Part shown: positions 53,620 to 62,700 of the stretch, piece by piece
How positions within the stretch are numbered: position 1 is the stretch's first letter
How the letters are laid out: the number at the start of each line of letters is the position of its first letter
Source: Actinoplanes campanulatus
GTDB taxonomy: Bacteria > Actinomycetota > Actinomycetes > Mycobacteriales > Micromonosporaceae
DNA length: 64,000 bases
Direction: 5' to 3'
NCBI RefSeq assembly: GCF_014647795.1
Contig: NZ_BMPW01000005.1
Coordinates: 248,001-312,000, forward strand
Translations under genes and position numbers: made by a program
Notes under the pieces: generated by a model
The model's input: only the letters and a program-made list of their open reading frames with translations
Databases searched by the model: none
What the model was told of the DNA's origin: nothing

Positions 53620-56196
53620 TCAGTCGCCTCCGTCGGTCATGGCGATTTCCAGGTGGCCGTGCTCCGGTCGGTCCGGATCGTTGTCGCACCGCGCGATCTC
53701 CAGCGGGCCGAGGCGCAGCAGGCCGGCCTCGAGTTCCCCGGCGTCCGGAGCGGACAGCCGCCGCAGCCGGGTCACCCGGGCGGTGCGCACCCCGGGCACG
53801 GACGCGGCCAGGGCGGTCAGCCGGCTCACCCGGACCGGGTCGCCGAAGGTGAGCGCGTCCGGGCGGAAGGCGGCGAGCAGTCTGCGGTGCAGTTCGGCGA
53901 GGATGCGGCCGTGCTGGTGGCCGGGGGCGGCGCACACCTCGATCACGATGTCCAGCGGGACCGGGCGGGCCGGGGCGATCACCAGATCGTGGCCGATGCG
54001 CCGGTACGCCTCCAGGCGGTCCGCCACCTCGTCCAGAAGCCGCTGGGACGGGACTCCGCTGCCACCGGCGTCGATGGCGACGTGCGCCTCGGCGGTGCTG
54101 CCGGTCCACCGGATCTCGGCGGCCGCCCGTTGCACGCCGGGCAGCGTGGAGGCCAGTTCGGCGTAGTCGGCCGCGGTGATCGCCCGTTGCTTTCTACGGC
54201 GCAGGTCGAGCGGGGCGAGGCGGCGGACCTGGTCGACCGGCTCGGGGTCGGTGCCGCCGACGGCGGGCAGCGGATTGCGTACGCCGGTGGCCGCCGGTAT
54301 TCCGCCGTCGTCGCGGCACGTGACCAGGTGGGTGATCGCCTCGGCGCCGACATTCCCGACGGTGCCGCCGCCGACCCGGTAGCCGATCCGCGTACCGGGC
54401 GGGGGTGTGGTGTTGAAACGCAGCGTGAGCCGGCCGTCGTCGGTGAGCTCGCCGACCACATGGCGGTCGCGGGGGCCGCTGTCGAGCAGGTCGCGGCGTG
54501 GCGTCCAGTCGCCGTGCAGGACGGGCAGGGCCCGCCTCGGGTCGCCGGCCAGGGCGCTGACCGGGCCGGCCAGCACCGGGTCGCCGGGGCGCAGTCCGTC
54601 CGCGTACCGGTCGCCCCAGGTCTGGGCGATCTCCTCGGCGATGTGGTCGCCGAGGACCGTTCCGGCGCGGGCCCGTGCGGCCAGAACCTCCAGTCGGCGC
54701 AGCTTTCCGGCCAGCCGGCGCTGCCTCCCGGCCAGCAGCTCGCGCAACGTGCCGGCCGGGTCCTCGCGCAGCCGGGTGCGTTCGGCGTAGGGCAGGTCGA
54801 ACAGGACGGTCAGCTCGTCGACCTCGCTGTCGGACAGCCCGTTGCGGTCCCCGGCGCTACGCCACAGGTCGGCCAGCCGTTCCCGGGCGCGCTCCGGAAG
54901 ACCGGCCAGATGGGCGGCCTGACCGGCGCGGACGTGCTCGGGAAGCGGATACGGGACGGCCTGCGTCACCGACCGTGGCCCCGGCGCGGTGACCGGCTCG
55001 GGTTCGGGGAGGGTCCGGCCGTGATCGACCAGGATCGCGTTGCCCCGCGCCACGCTGTCGCCGAGGTCCAGCGATCCGGTGAGAGCGTCCTCGCCCGCCC
55101 AGGTCACCTCCACGATCTGCTGCCCGGAGAGCCGGTCGGTGTCGGGCGTGACGGAGATCAGCCGGACCGCCTGCCGGTGGCCACGGGTCTCCTCGAGGAC
55201 CAGCACGTCGCCGGGCCGCAACCGCAGACAGCGGTCGTCGTCGCGCAGCGTCGCCGCGGTGGCGCCGGCCGGCAGCGCCGGCTGGTCACCCTCCCACGTC
55301 CAGAACCGGATGGCGTTGTGCTCCGGCCACAGTCGCGCCGGCCGCCGGTCGAGCGGCTCGAAGATCAAGGCGTGCTCGTCGTCGACGACGCTCCCCCGGT
55401 CCGCGCCGACGGCCGCGAACCGGTGCGCGCCGGCAGCCGCGAACCGGTACTCGCCCGGCCGCAGGGTGACCGGCTCGGTGACGTCCACGACGACGACCGT
55501 GCGGGCGTTGCAGCCGTCGTGCATCGAATAGTCGACCAGTTTGGCGTGGCGGCGGACCGAGACCCGGTGGCGGGCGGTGTCCAGGTACGCCTCGGTGGCG
55601 ACCGCGTCCTGCTGGTAGGAGATCTGGTCAGCGGTGTAGGCCAGCAACTCGATCAGGGCGACGCCGAGGTCGGCCGGACCGCGCTCCACCCACGCCGGAA
55701 CGGTCAGGGCCATCCGGTCCAGCAGCAGCCGCCGGATGGTGTCGTAGTCGCGTGCCGTGTAGTCGATCACCGGCCCGGGCGGGCGCACCCGGTCCGGCGG
55801 TGGCGGCTCGAACGGCGGCGCGCACTGTGGCCGGAACCGGAACCCGGCGCCGTGACAGCGCTGGTCGAAACCCGGGTACGGCCTGGTCCCCGGCCGCCCG
55901 TAGGCGTCGGTCTCGACGATCGACAGCCGGTAGCGGGAGGTGTCGCCAACCCGGTCCACGGTGACGTGCAGCCGGTCGTCCAGCTCCGGGTCGTCCGCGT
56001 GCTCCACCTCCACCTCGACCGCGGTGACGCCGGTGACGCGCCGGCCGCCGTCGATGCGGATGTTGCCGGGCCGCAGATCGTCCGGGGCCCGGCCCAGGAA
56101 CGTGACGGAGAGCCGCAGCCCGTCGTCGCTCACCTCGATCTCGTCGACCCCGTTGTGGCCGGCCGCCCGGATCGCCCCGCGCCTCCGCTCGCTCAT
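53620..56196 (-). CDS. Putative baseplate assembly protein (gpJ-like, 858 aa)
   Basis: 858 residues. Starts with an extra 100-residue domain, then VIDYTARDYDTIRRLLLDRM, VERGPADLGVALIELLAYTA and DTARHRVSVRRHAKLVDYSM, the classic start of J-like baseplate wedge proteins. The C-terminal half includes KQRAITAADYAELASTLPGV, and HVAIDAGGSGVPSQRLLDEV. ATG at 56196 overlaps the gp25 stop (ATGA). Second J-like component of the system, adjacent to the 1045-aa one; having two large J-like proteins in tandem is unusual compared with phage P2. Confidence 0.88.
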   Translation of the reverse strand: MSERRRGAIRAAGHNGVDEIEVSDDGLRLSVTFLGRAPDDLRPGNIRIDGGRRVTGVTAVEVEVEHADDPELDDRLHVTVDRVGDTSRYRLSIVETDAYGRPGTRPYPGFDQRCHGAGFRFRPQCAPPFEPPPPDRVRPPGPVIDYTARDYDTIRRLLLDRMALTVPAWVERGPADLGVALIELLAYTADQISYQQDAVATEAYLDTARHRVSVRRHAKLVDYSMHDGCNARTVVVVDVTEPVTLRPGEYRFAAAGAHRFAAVGADRGSVVDDEHALIFEPLDRRPARLWPEHNAIRFWTWEGDQPALPAGATAATLRDDDRCLRLRPGDVLVLEETRGHRQAVRLISVTPDTDRLSGQQIVEVTWAGEDALTGSLDLGDSVARGNAILVDHGRTLPEPEPVTAPGPRSVTQAVPYPLPEHVRAGQAAHLAGLPERARERLADLWRSAGDRNGLSDSEVDELTVLFDLPYAERTRLREDPAGTLRELLAGRQRRLAGKLRRLEVLAARARAGTVLGDHIAEEIAQTWGDRYADGLRPGDPVLAGPVSALAGDPRRALPVLHGDWTPRRDLLDSGPRDRHVVGELTDDGRLTLRFNTTPPPGTRIGYRVGGGTVGNVGAEAITHLVTCRDDGGIPAATGVRNPLPAVGGTDPEPVDQVRRLAPLDLRRRKQRAITAADYAELASTLPGVQRAAAEIRWTGSTAEAHVAIDAGGSGVPSQRLLDEVADRLEAYRRIGHDLVIAPARPVPLDIVIEVCAAPGHQHGRILAELHRRLLAAFRPDALTFGDPVRVSRLTALAASVPGVRTARVTRLRRLSAPDAGELEAGLLRLGPLEIARCDNDPDRPEHGHLEIAMTDGGD

Positions 56197-56555
56197 GCTC
56201 TCCCCTCGAAGACGTCCTTGCGCTCGCTGCCGGTCCGCCGCACCGTGTAGTGCAGCTCGACCCGCACGGTGCCGCCGGCCACGGACATGTCCAGCGCCCG
56301 CACCTCGACCAGATCGCCGAGCCACCGTTGCAGGCTCGCCCGCACCGACAGCTCCAGCGCCGCGACCAGCTCCGGGGCGGTCGGGGCGAACACCAGGTCG
56401 AGCAGGCCGCAGCCGAAGTCGGGCCGCATCACCCGCTCCCCCGGGCTGGTGAACAGCAGCTGTTCGATAAGGTCGCGGGCGTGCTCGTCGAGGGTCGCGG
56501 TGGCGGTCCGGCCGCGGGCGCCGAACCGGAACGGGACGGCGATGTCGGTGCGCAT
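56193..56555 (-). CDS. Baseplate protein gp25/GPW family
   Basis: 120 residues. Signature of gp25-like proteins: HARDLIEQLLFTSPGERVMR, PDFGCGLLDLVFAP, then helix and the EVRALDMSVAGGTVRVELHY strand. Equivalent to T4 gp25 and Afp9, which sit at the sheath-baseplate interface and nucleate sheath assembly. This predicts a contractile sheath encoded outside the window. ATG at 56555 overlaps the spike gene TGA by one base. Confidence 0.93.
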   Translation of the reverse strand: MRTDIAVPFRFGARGRTATATLDEHARDLIEQLLFTSPGERVMRPDFGCGLLDLVFAPTAPELVAALELSVRASLQRWLGDLVEVRALDMSVAGGTVRVELHYTVRRTGSERKDVFEGRA

Positions 56556-57076
56556 CAGGCCCTCCCCGGAAAGATCTGGCCGTTCACGTCGACCCGGCCG
56601 CCGGAGACCGTGAGCACGCCGCCGAGGCCGTCCTCGAGGCGGACGCCGCCGCCGTCGATCCGCACCGACGCACCGCCGGCCCGCACCAGGATCCCGCCAC
56701 CGGCGGTGTCGGAGACGACCACCTTGTGGCCGGCCCGGGTCTGGATGACGACCGGCTGGGTGGGTGGTTCGGCCTCCTGGGCGGTACGGGCGTCCGGCGG
56801 CAGTTCGGCGGCGTCGCCGTACCAGGTGCCGGACCAGATCGGGTGGCTGGGATCGCCCTGTTCGAACTCGATCCAGACACCGGCGCCGACCGCCGGCACG
56901 CTGAAGTGCCCGAACCCCTCACCGGTGAACGGCAGGCACGGCAGCGCCCAGGTGGACCACTCCCGGCCCAGCACGTCGGGCACCTCGGCCCGTAGCCGGG
57001 CGATGCGCCGGGGGTCGGCGTTGTCGACGACCCGGCCCCGGTACTTGCCGAGGAAACGGTTGCTCGGTTCCGGCAT
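56555..57076 (-). CDS. Spike protein, gpV/VgrG-like
   Basis: 173 residues. OB-fold N-terminus (FLGKYRGRVVDNADPRRIAR, LRAEVPDVLG, WALPCLPFTGEGFGHFSVPA), followed by VGAGVWIEFEQGDPSHPIWS, and the C-terminal beta-helix spike (VVIQTRAGHKVVVSDTAGGG, SVRIDGGGVRLEDGLGGVLT). AAGGAG precedes its ATG. In Afp/PVC the hub and spike are fused; here they are separate genes (see 57088). Forms the puncturing tip; a PAAR cap is not seen. Confidence 0.9.
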   Translation of the reverse strand: MPEPSNRFLGKYRGRVVDNADPRRIARLRAEVPDVLGREWSTWALPCLPFTGEGFGHFSVPAVGAGVWIEFEQGDPSHPIWSGTWYGDAAELPPDARTAQEAEPPTQPVVIQTRAGHKVVVSDTAGGGILVRAGGASVRIDGGGVRLEDGLGGVLTVSGGRVDVNGQIFPGRA

Positions 57077-57087
57077 CTGAAAGCTCC

Positions 57088-58233
57088 TTAGGGCCGCACG
57101 GTGTCGCCGCGCGCGACCATTCCCTCGCGGGAGATCGTGAAGTTCTGGAGGTACTGCCCCGGTCGCAGGGTGTGGGTGACCGAGGTGACGAAGTAGTCGC
57201 CGTCGTACGCCACGCCCGCACCGCGCACGCCGACCAGCTCACGCGGGCGCAGCACGAAGCCGTACCGGGTGACGTCGAGCGACCCGGACCCGGCGATGGC
57301 GTCGGCCGACGTCGCGGCCCGGGCCAGCAGTTCGGCCTGCGCCTGGGCGGTGCCGAGTTTGGCGGTGTCGCGGAGGCTGGGCCGTTTCAGCGCCTCGGTC
57401 GGATCCCGGCCCAGCGGCGGGCGCAGCGGGTCGATCGGCGGCTGGGCGAGCTGGACGATCTCGCGGGTGGCCGGATCCTGCACGAGAGCGGTCGGCTCCT
57501 CGCGGGCCAGCCCGTCGTAGGCGAAAGTCAGTTGGTCGACGGTGGAATTCGCGTCCATGTTGACCGACAGCGCGTGCTGGCGGACCCCGGTGCGGATCTG
57601 CGGTCCCCAGTAGGCGGTCGACCGGCCCGGCTCGGGCCCCGGCTCCAGGTAGAAGGTGTAGCCGTTGGCGCGCGCCAGCTGGTGGAGATATCGCAGGTCG
57701 GTGCCGCTCTGGAAGTCGATGCGCTGGGCCGCGTCCGGCGGCTGCGGCACCTGCTCGGTGATCACCCGGGGCGTGATGCCGTACCCGGCGTACCGGCGCA
57801 GGATCAGCTCGGCCCGCTGCGAGGGCGCCAGGTTCGGGAAGCCCTCGGCGCGCTCGTCCAGATCCATGACGAGCGTCAGGTCCTCGCCGGTGACGGTCAG
57901 TGTGGACTGGCCGGGACGGTTGCTGGCGCCGACTTCCTGCCGGGTGACGAGCCCGTCGAACAGCACCGTGGTCGCGCCGCGCAGTGTCGTGCTCAGCACC
58001 ACCCGCGTCCTCGGGTGGAAGAAGCGTTCCGGCAGGTAGCGCCGGGCGATCGGCCCGTTCTTGGTGAGGTCGAAGGCGAGCTGGAAGCCGCTGCGCTCAC
58101 CCGCGGTCGCGGTGATCTGCGCGGACAGCAGCGCGTCGCCGACCTCCGGCGGCACCGGCCGGGGCAGGTCGCGGCCCATGCTGAGGTCGAGGTGCAGCGG
58201 CCCGCGCCCGAAGGGTTCGTCAGCCAAGATCAA
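57088..58233 (-). CDS. Hub protein, phage late-control gpD-like
   Basis: 381 residues. gpD/VgrG-hub pattern: RSGFQLAFDLTKNGPIAR, TVLFDGLVTRQEVGASNRPG, STLTVTGEDLTLVMDLDE, then GYGITPRVITEQVPQPPDAA, RYLHQLARANGYTFYLEPGP. The C-terminal part holds LRPRELVGVRGAGVAYDGDY. Forms the central hub under the spike. TTG at 58233 (or 58227) is inferred; the frame overlaps the LysM gene end by 14 bases. Confidence 0.88.
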   Translation of the reverse strand: MILADEPFGRGPLHLDLSMGRDLPRPVPPEVGDALLSAQITATAGERSGFQLAFDLTKNGPIARRYLPERFFHPRTRVVLSTTLRGATTVLFDGLVTRQEVGASNRPGQSTLTVTGEDLTLVMDLDERAEGFPNLAPSQRAELILRRYAGYGITPRVITEQVPQPPDAAQRIDFQSGTDLRYLHQLARANGYTFYLEPGPEPGRSTAYWGPQIRTGVRQHALSVNMDANSTVDQLTFAYDGLAREEPTALVQDPATREIVQLAQPPIDPLRPPLGRDPTEALKRPSLRDTAKLGTAQAQAELLARAATSADAIAGSGSLDVTRYGFVLRPRELVGVRGAGVAYDGDYFVTSVTHTLRPGQYLQNFTISREGMVARGDTVRP

Positions 58234-58567
58234 AACCCCGTTCCGGTACGCCGATCGCGCGGCCCGGCTCGGCGGTCAGCTCACGCGGGTCGAGCACGGG
58301 ATTGGCGTCGGCGATCCGCCACCACTGCTCCGGGTCGCCGTAGAAGCGCCGTCCCAGCAGGTCGGGCCGCTCACCGGCGGTGACCGTGTGGACGCCGGTG
58401 TGGTCGCCGTCCGGCAGCGGTGGCAGCAGCCGGTGCCGGGCGTACCGGATCTCCTGGCCGTCCGGCCGGGTGTGCACCGCGATCTCGACAGCGGCGTAGC
58501 GGCTGGTCCGCGGATAGGGTGCAGCGCCGGGGATGCCGTCGTAAACGTTCGGGTAGGGCTCGGGCAC
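58220..58567 (-). CDS. LysM-like tail protein (115 aa)
   Basis: 115 residues. The segment HTVTAGERPDLLGRRFYGDP and EQWWRIADANPVLDPRELTA is a LysM domain as in gpX/Afp7-type tail proteins that link hub and tube. GTG start at 58567, one base after the stop of the tube-domain gene. Confidence 0.85.
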   Translation of the reverse strand: MPEPYPNVYDGIPGAAPYPRTSRYAAVEIAVHTRPDGQEIRYARHRLLPPLPDGDHTGVHTVTAGERPDLLGRRFYGDPEQWWRIADANPVLDPRELTAEPGRAIGVPERGFDLG

Positions 58568-58568
58568 G

Positions 58569-59201
58569 TCAGCCTCCGATCCTGCTGCCGCGGGCGGCGA
58601 GTTGTTCCTTCATCGCCAGGTGGGCGAGGTAGAAGTCACCGCCGGGGTGCCCGGCCGGCAGGTCGCTGACGGTGAGGATCTTCATGCCGATGCTCAGCGA
58701 CGCGCGGATCGGGTTGAGGTCGACGTCGAACGCCTGCTCGTTGACCGAGAACTCGGTCAGCCGGACCGGCATGATCCGCTTGCCGCCCCAGGTGAACAGG
58801 GTCAGCGGCATCTCGATCGGATTGACCTCGATGGCGCCCCGGCGGGCCGCGTCGATGGACTCCCGCAGCTGGGCGACCGTGGGCTGGACGAGCATCTCCA
58901 GCGCGGCCAGCTGCGGGTGGATGCCGTCCGGCGCGGCCACGTCCAGCTGATCGGTGGCGTCGATCTCGGCGGTGAACTTCCACTGCTCCTCGGCCGGCCC
59001 CTTGAGCCGCAGCGCCTCGTTGCGGTCGCCGTCGGTCCCGGTTCCGCTCGCACCGGAGGTACCCCCGGCGGCCTGCGGCTGGATGCTGCGCTCCAGCGAG
59101 TCCGGATTGAACTGCATGACGATGACCCGCCGCGGGCCGCCCGGGTCCATCACCACGATCGAGGCCCGGATCGCCTTCGGAATGTCGGCGAACATGCTCA
59201 T
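58569..59201 (-). CDS. CIS tube-domain protein
   Basis: 210 residues with the 'contractile injection system tube protein' pattern: RASIVVMDPGGPRRVIVMQF, then NPDSLERSIQPQ, EALRLKGPAEEQWKFTAEI and GKRIMPVRLTEFSVNEQAFD. Members (Afp7-like N-terminal region) join the inner tube to the hub. Here the LysM domain is a separate downstream gene. ATG at 59201 directly follows the TAG of the 191-aa gene. Confidence 0.88.
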   Translation of the reverse strand: MSMFADIPKAIRASIVVMDPGGPRRVIVMQFNPDSLERSIQPQAAGGTSGASGTGTDGDRNEALRLKGPAEEQWKFTAEIDATDQLDVAAPDGIHPQLAALEMLVQPTVAQLRESIDAARRGAIEVNPIEMPLTLFTWGGKRIMPVRLTEFSVNEQAFDVDLNPIRASLSIGMKILTVSDLPAGHPGGDFYLAHLAMKEQLAARGSRIGG

Positions 59202-59777
59202 CTACCATCCACCTCCACGTTCTCGTTCGATCCCCTCCAGCAGGATCCGGGCGTTCTCCCGGACGGTGTCGTGCGGATCGGAGGCGGCCAGGTCGGCGAC
59301 GATCTCCACGAGGCCGGGTGTCTGGAGATAGCCCGTCGCGACCACCACCGACAGCCGGATCCCGGGATCGTCGTCCCGGCTGACCGTGCGGAACGCCGCC
59401 ACCACGGCGTCGCTCTCGGCGTCGGTGGCGGACAGCGCCGCCGTGTAGACGGCCCGCAGCCGGTCGTCGCGGTCGGTGGCCCGCCCGATCTCCCGCAGCG
59501 CCTCCTCGGTGGACCAGAAGGAGGACCGCTCCTCGATGTCGAGCTGGATGTCCGACACGTCGTCGCCGTACAGGGTCAAATAGTCCAGGCCCACCATCGG
59601 GTCCTTGACGAGATGGATCTCGACGGAGCCGTCCGCGGTCGCCCAGACGTTGACGAACGTGTCCGAGGCGGGGTCCTCGACCTGGAGCATGTCCCAACCG
59701 TCATCGAAGGAGATCTGGTCGACCTCCAGTTCGGCGTCCACATTCTTGAACACCATTCGAGCCTTCATCTCAGCCAT
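59202..59777 (-). CDS. Unknown injection-system protein with HEAT-like helical C-terminus (191 aa)
   Basis: N-terminal 85 residues are strand-rich and acidic (VDQISFDDGWDMLQVEDPAS, FVNVWATADGSVEIHLVKDP). The C-terminal 105 residues form helices like HEAT repeats (DRLRAVYTAALSATDAESDA, VRLSVVVATGYLQTP-like, EIVADLAASDPHDTVRENAR). No known tail component matches. Located between the giant protein and the tube-domain gene, so it may be an adaptor or chaperone for the cargo. GGGG lies ahead of the ATG at 59777. Confidence 0.6.
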   Translation of the reverse strand: MAEMKARMVFKNVDAELEVDQISFDDGWDMLQVEDPASDTFVNVWATADGSVEIHLVKDPMVGLDYLTLYGDDVSDIQLDIEERSSFWSTEEALREIGRATDRDDRLRAVYTAALSATDAESDAVVAAFRTVSRDDDPGIRLSVVVATGYLQTPGLVEIVADLAASDPHDTVRENARILLEGIERERGGGW

Positions 59778-59799
59778 TCATATTCCCCTGAAGAATCCG

Positions 59800-62700
59800 C
59801 TAGTCGAGACCGTAGTATCTCAGCATGAAGCGCTGCACCTGCGCACGCCCGTTCTGAATGGCCTCCGATGCGGTGGGACCGTAAATCCCCTGTCCATTGG
59901 TGACCGCACGCATCCACCGTTCACTCAACTCGAATTGCCTGCGCGCCAGCTCCCTCCGATTGAGCAACGCGTTGCTCGGCCTGCGCCGCCGGCTCCGGAT
60001 CCGGGCCGCGATACCCCGCGCAGCGCTCGCCGCCAGCCGCATCGACATCGGGAAGGACCCCCGGCCGCCCCTGCGGCCGCTCTCCCTCGCCTCGAACTGG
60101 ACGAAGGCCTCCTCCCAGCTGAGCTGACCTCGCTCGATGAGCCGCACCATCATCGGAGCGAATCCGAGATTGGCCCGGTCACGCACCGATTCACGAACGA
60201 AAATCAGCCAGTGCAGGGCTCGCAGGAACTCACGCTCGTCAGCGTCGAATCCGCTCGGGAATCGCCTCGTCCTCGAATACTGCCGCAACGCGTGTGCGAT
60301 GCTCCGGTCCCCATGACGCATACGCTGGATCACCCGGAATATCTGCGGATAGGTGCCGACTCCCTGTGTCAGCGCATTCGTGGCGCCCACCCGGTTCTCC
60401 TCGGACACCGGATCCAGATCGGGCCCGACCCGATAGGTCTCCATCGCTCCGGGCTGCCGCCCACGCCCCTCACGCGGCCGGTGCGGACCGGCGACCCGGC
60501 TCGGGCCGCCCGGCCGGGCGAGGTCCAGGCCGGTTCCCCGGTTCTGCAGGTAACGGACCGCGCCCGGGATGTCGCGGGACTCCGCGATCTCCAGTGACTG
60601 TTCCTCGGCGTTGACCCCGGCCACCGCCATGGTGATGCGCATCCGCCGTGCCGCGTCCTGGACGTCCGGCCGCCGGAGCATCTCCTCGGACACCTCGGTG
60701 ACCAGGCGGCGCAGGTCCGAGCCGGTCAGCACCCATCCCCGCTGGACGTCCCGCCGCGGATTCAGGACCGCCGTGATCCCGAAATCGGGCTGCCCGGCGG
60801 TGTCCAGGCCGGTGAGGCGGTACCACAGGCGCATCCCGGAGAGCGCGGCCCGCAGCGGGCGGCCCAGCACGCCCCGGTCGACGAGCCGTCTCACCTTCGG
60901 CTGGATACGGGCCACGATCCGGCGCAGCCGCTCGTCCTTGGACTCCTCGTCCTTCTTGCGCTCCCGGTCCTTGCGATCCGGCGAGGGACTCCGGTCCGGC
61001 GAGGGCCTGGACGACGGATCCCGGTCCGGGCGATCGGCATCCCGGCGGTCACGCGGGCCGCCCGGCCGGTCGCCGTCCCGCCGCGGTTTCGGGGTGCCGG
61101 CGCCGTCGGGCTTCGACCGGGACGGATCGGTGTCCTTGGGACGATCCGGGTCGGTGTTCTTCGGTTTCGCCGGGTCGGCGCCCTTCGGACCGGGAGACGT
61201 CGGCTTCGCCGGGGCCTTCGCCTCGGGCCGAGGTTTCGCCGGCGGGGTCGGGCGGGTGCCGGGGAGTTGATCCGCCGCGGTCCTCGGCGTTCCGTCGCTG
61301 TTCTTGGCGGTGCGGGCCGGCGCCCGGCCCGGCCCCGCGGCGGGGGCCGGCGTCGGTCCGGCGGGCACGGCAGCCGCCGGACGGTCCGAGGCCGGCGACC
61401 TGTCCGAGGCACCGGACCGGCTCGGACCCGGCCGCGCAGGGGTGCCGGGCCGCGCAGGGGTGCCGGACAGCCTCGTTCCGGGACGGTCGGGTGCTCCGGA
61501 CGGCCTCGTGCCTGGACGGTCCGGGACGCCGGTCGATCGGGTTGTGGGACCGGCCGGTGGCCGCCTGCCGGGTCTCGGCCCAGCGGTGGGGCGCGGCCGC
61601 GGCGGGGCACCGGGCCGCCCGGGCAGGCCGGCCCGCGGGGTGCCGGCGTCCGGCGTCCGGGCCGGCTGATCCGGTGCCCGGCCGGGTCGCCCGCCGTCAC
61701 CCGGAGCGCCCGGAATATCGCGCTTCCTACCCTTGGCCAGCCGCTGCGCGACGGCCTTGAGGCGCTTGCCGACCTTGGCGACGTACTTGCCGATGCCGCT
61801 CAGCAGCGCCTCGTAAGCCAACTCCAGCAGGGCCACGATGCCGGCGGCGACCGCCTTGGCGAACAGGATCCCGGCGCCGCCCTGCCGGACCGCCAACAGC
61901 CAGGACAGGACCGCTCCGACCGCCCGCAGGATCGCGCCCAGAGCGCCGATCGCCGTCCGGATCGCGTCGATGACGGCCATCACCCAGCCCGCGCCGGGGA
62001 TCAGCTTGGCGATGACCTTGGTGATGACGATCTCGCCGATGATGACCGGAAGCATGGGCAGGATCGCGTCCCACGTCTCCTTGACGATCTTCTCAAGCGT
62101 GAAGCCGCCCTTGACCAGTACGTCGATGACCGCCCTGCCGACGCCGAGGATCTCCTCGACCTTCTGCTGGAACCACGCCTTGACCGCCGACTTGACCTCG
62201 CGGAACAGGTGGTTCTTCGCACCGTCCACGGCCGAGTTCTTGGCGCCGCCCAGCCAGCCGCCGGGATCGGACAGGAAGTCGATGGCGATGAACATGAACT
62301 TCCCCAGCGCGCCCAGCACCTGGGAGGCCGCCGCGAGGACCTGCTTGACCGCGTCCACGACCGCCTTGACGACGTCCATCAGGGCTTTCAGCAGGATCCG
62401 CAGAATCTCGGCGAGCAGTTTGCCGAGCGCGTCGAGCAGATCCTTGATGATCTGCTTGAGCATCGCGGCCAGCCGGTTGACCAGGGCGATCGCCGCCTTG
62501 ATCAGGTCGGTGATCAGGCGCCGGATGCGGTTGGCCAGCTCGATGACCGCCTGCACCATGGCCTTGGCGAACTCGATCAGCTCGGTGATCAGCTTCGTGA
62601 TGGCGTCGACGATGAACGTGCGGGCCTCGTTGATCCACCGCTCGACGGTCGCCTTGAAGTTCTTGATGAAGCCGACGACCGCGTCCCGGGCCGCCCGGAT

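Noticed and set aside
46734-56250. Chain of long plus-strand frames (563, 775, 770 and 919 aa) antisense to the injection-system genes
   Set aside because: Low-complexity Gly/Arg/Val/Gln translations and no domain; the minus strand carries baseplate families.
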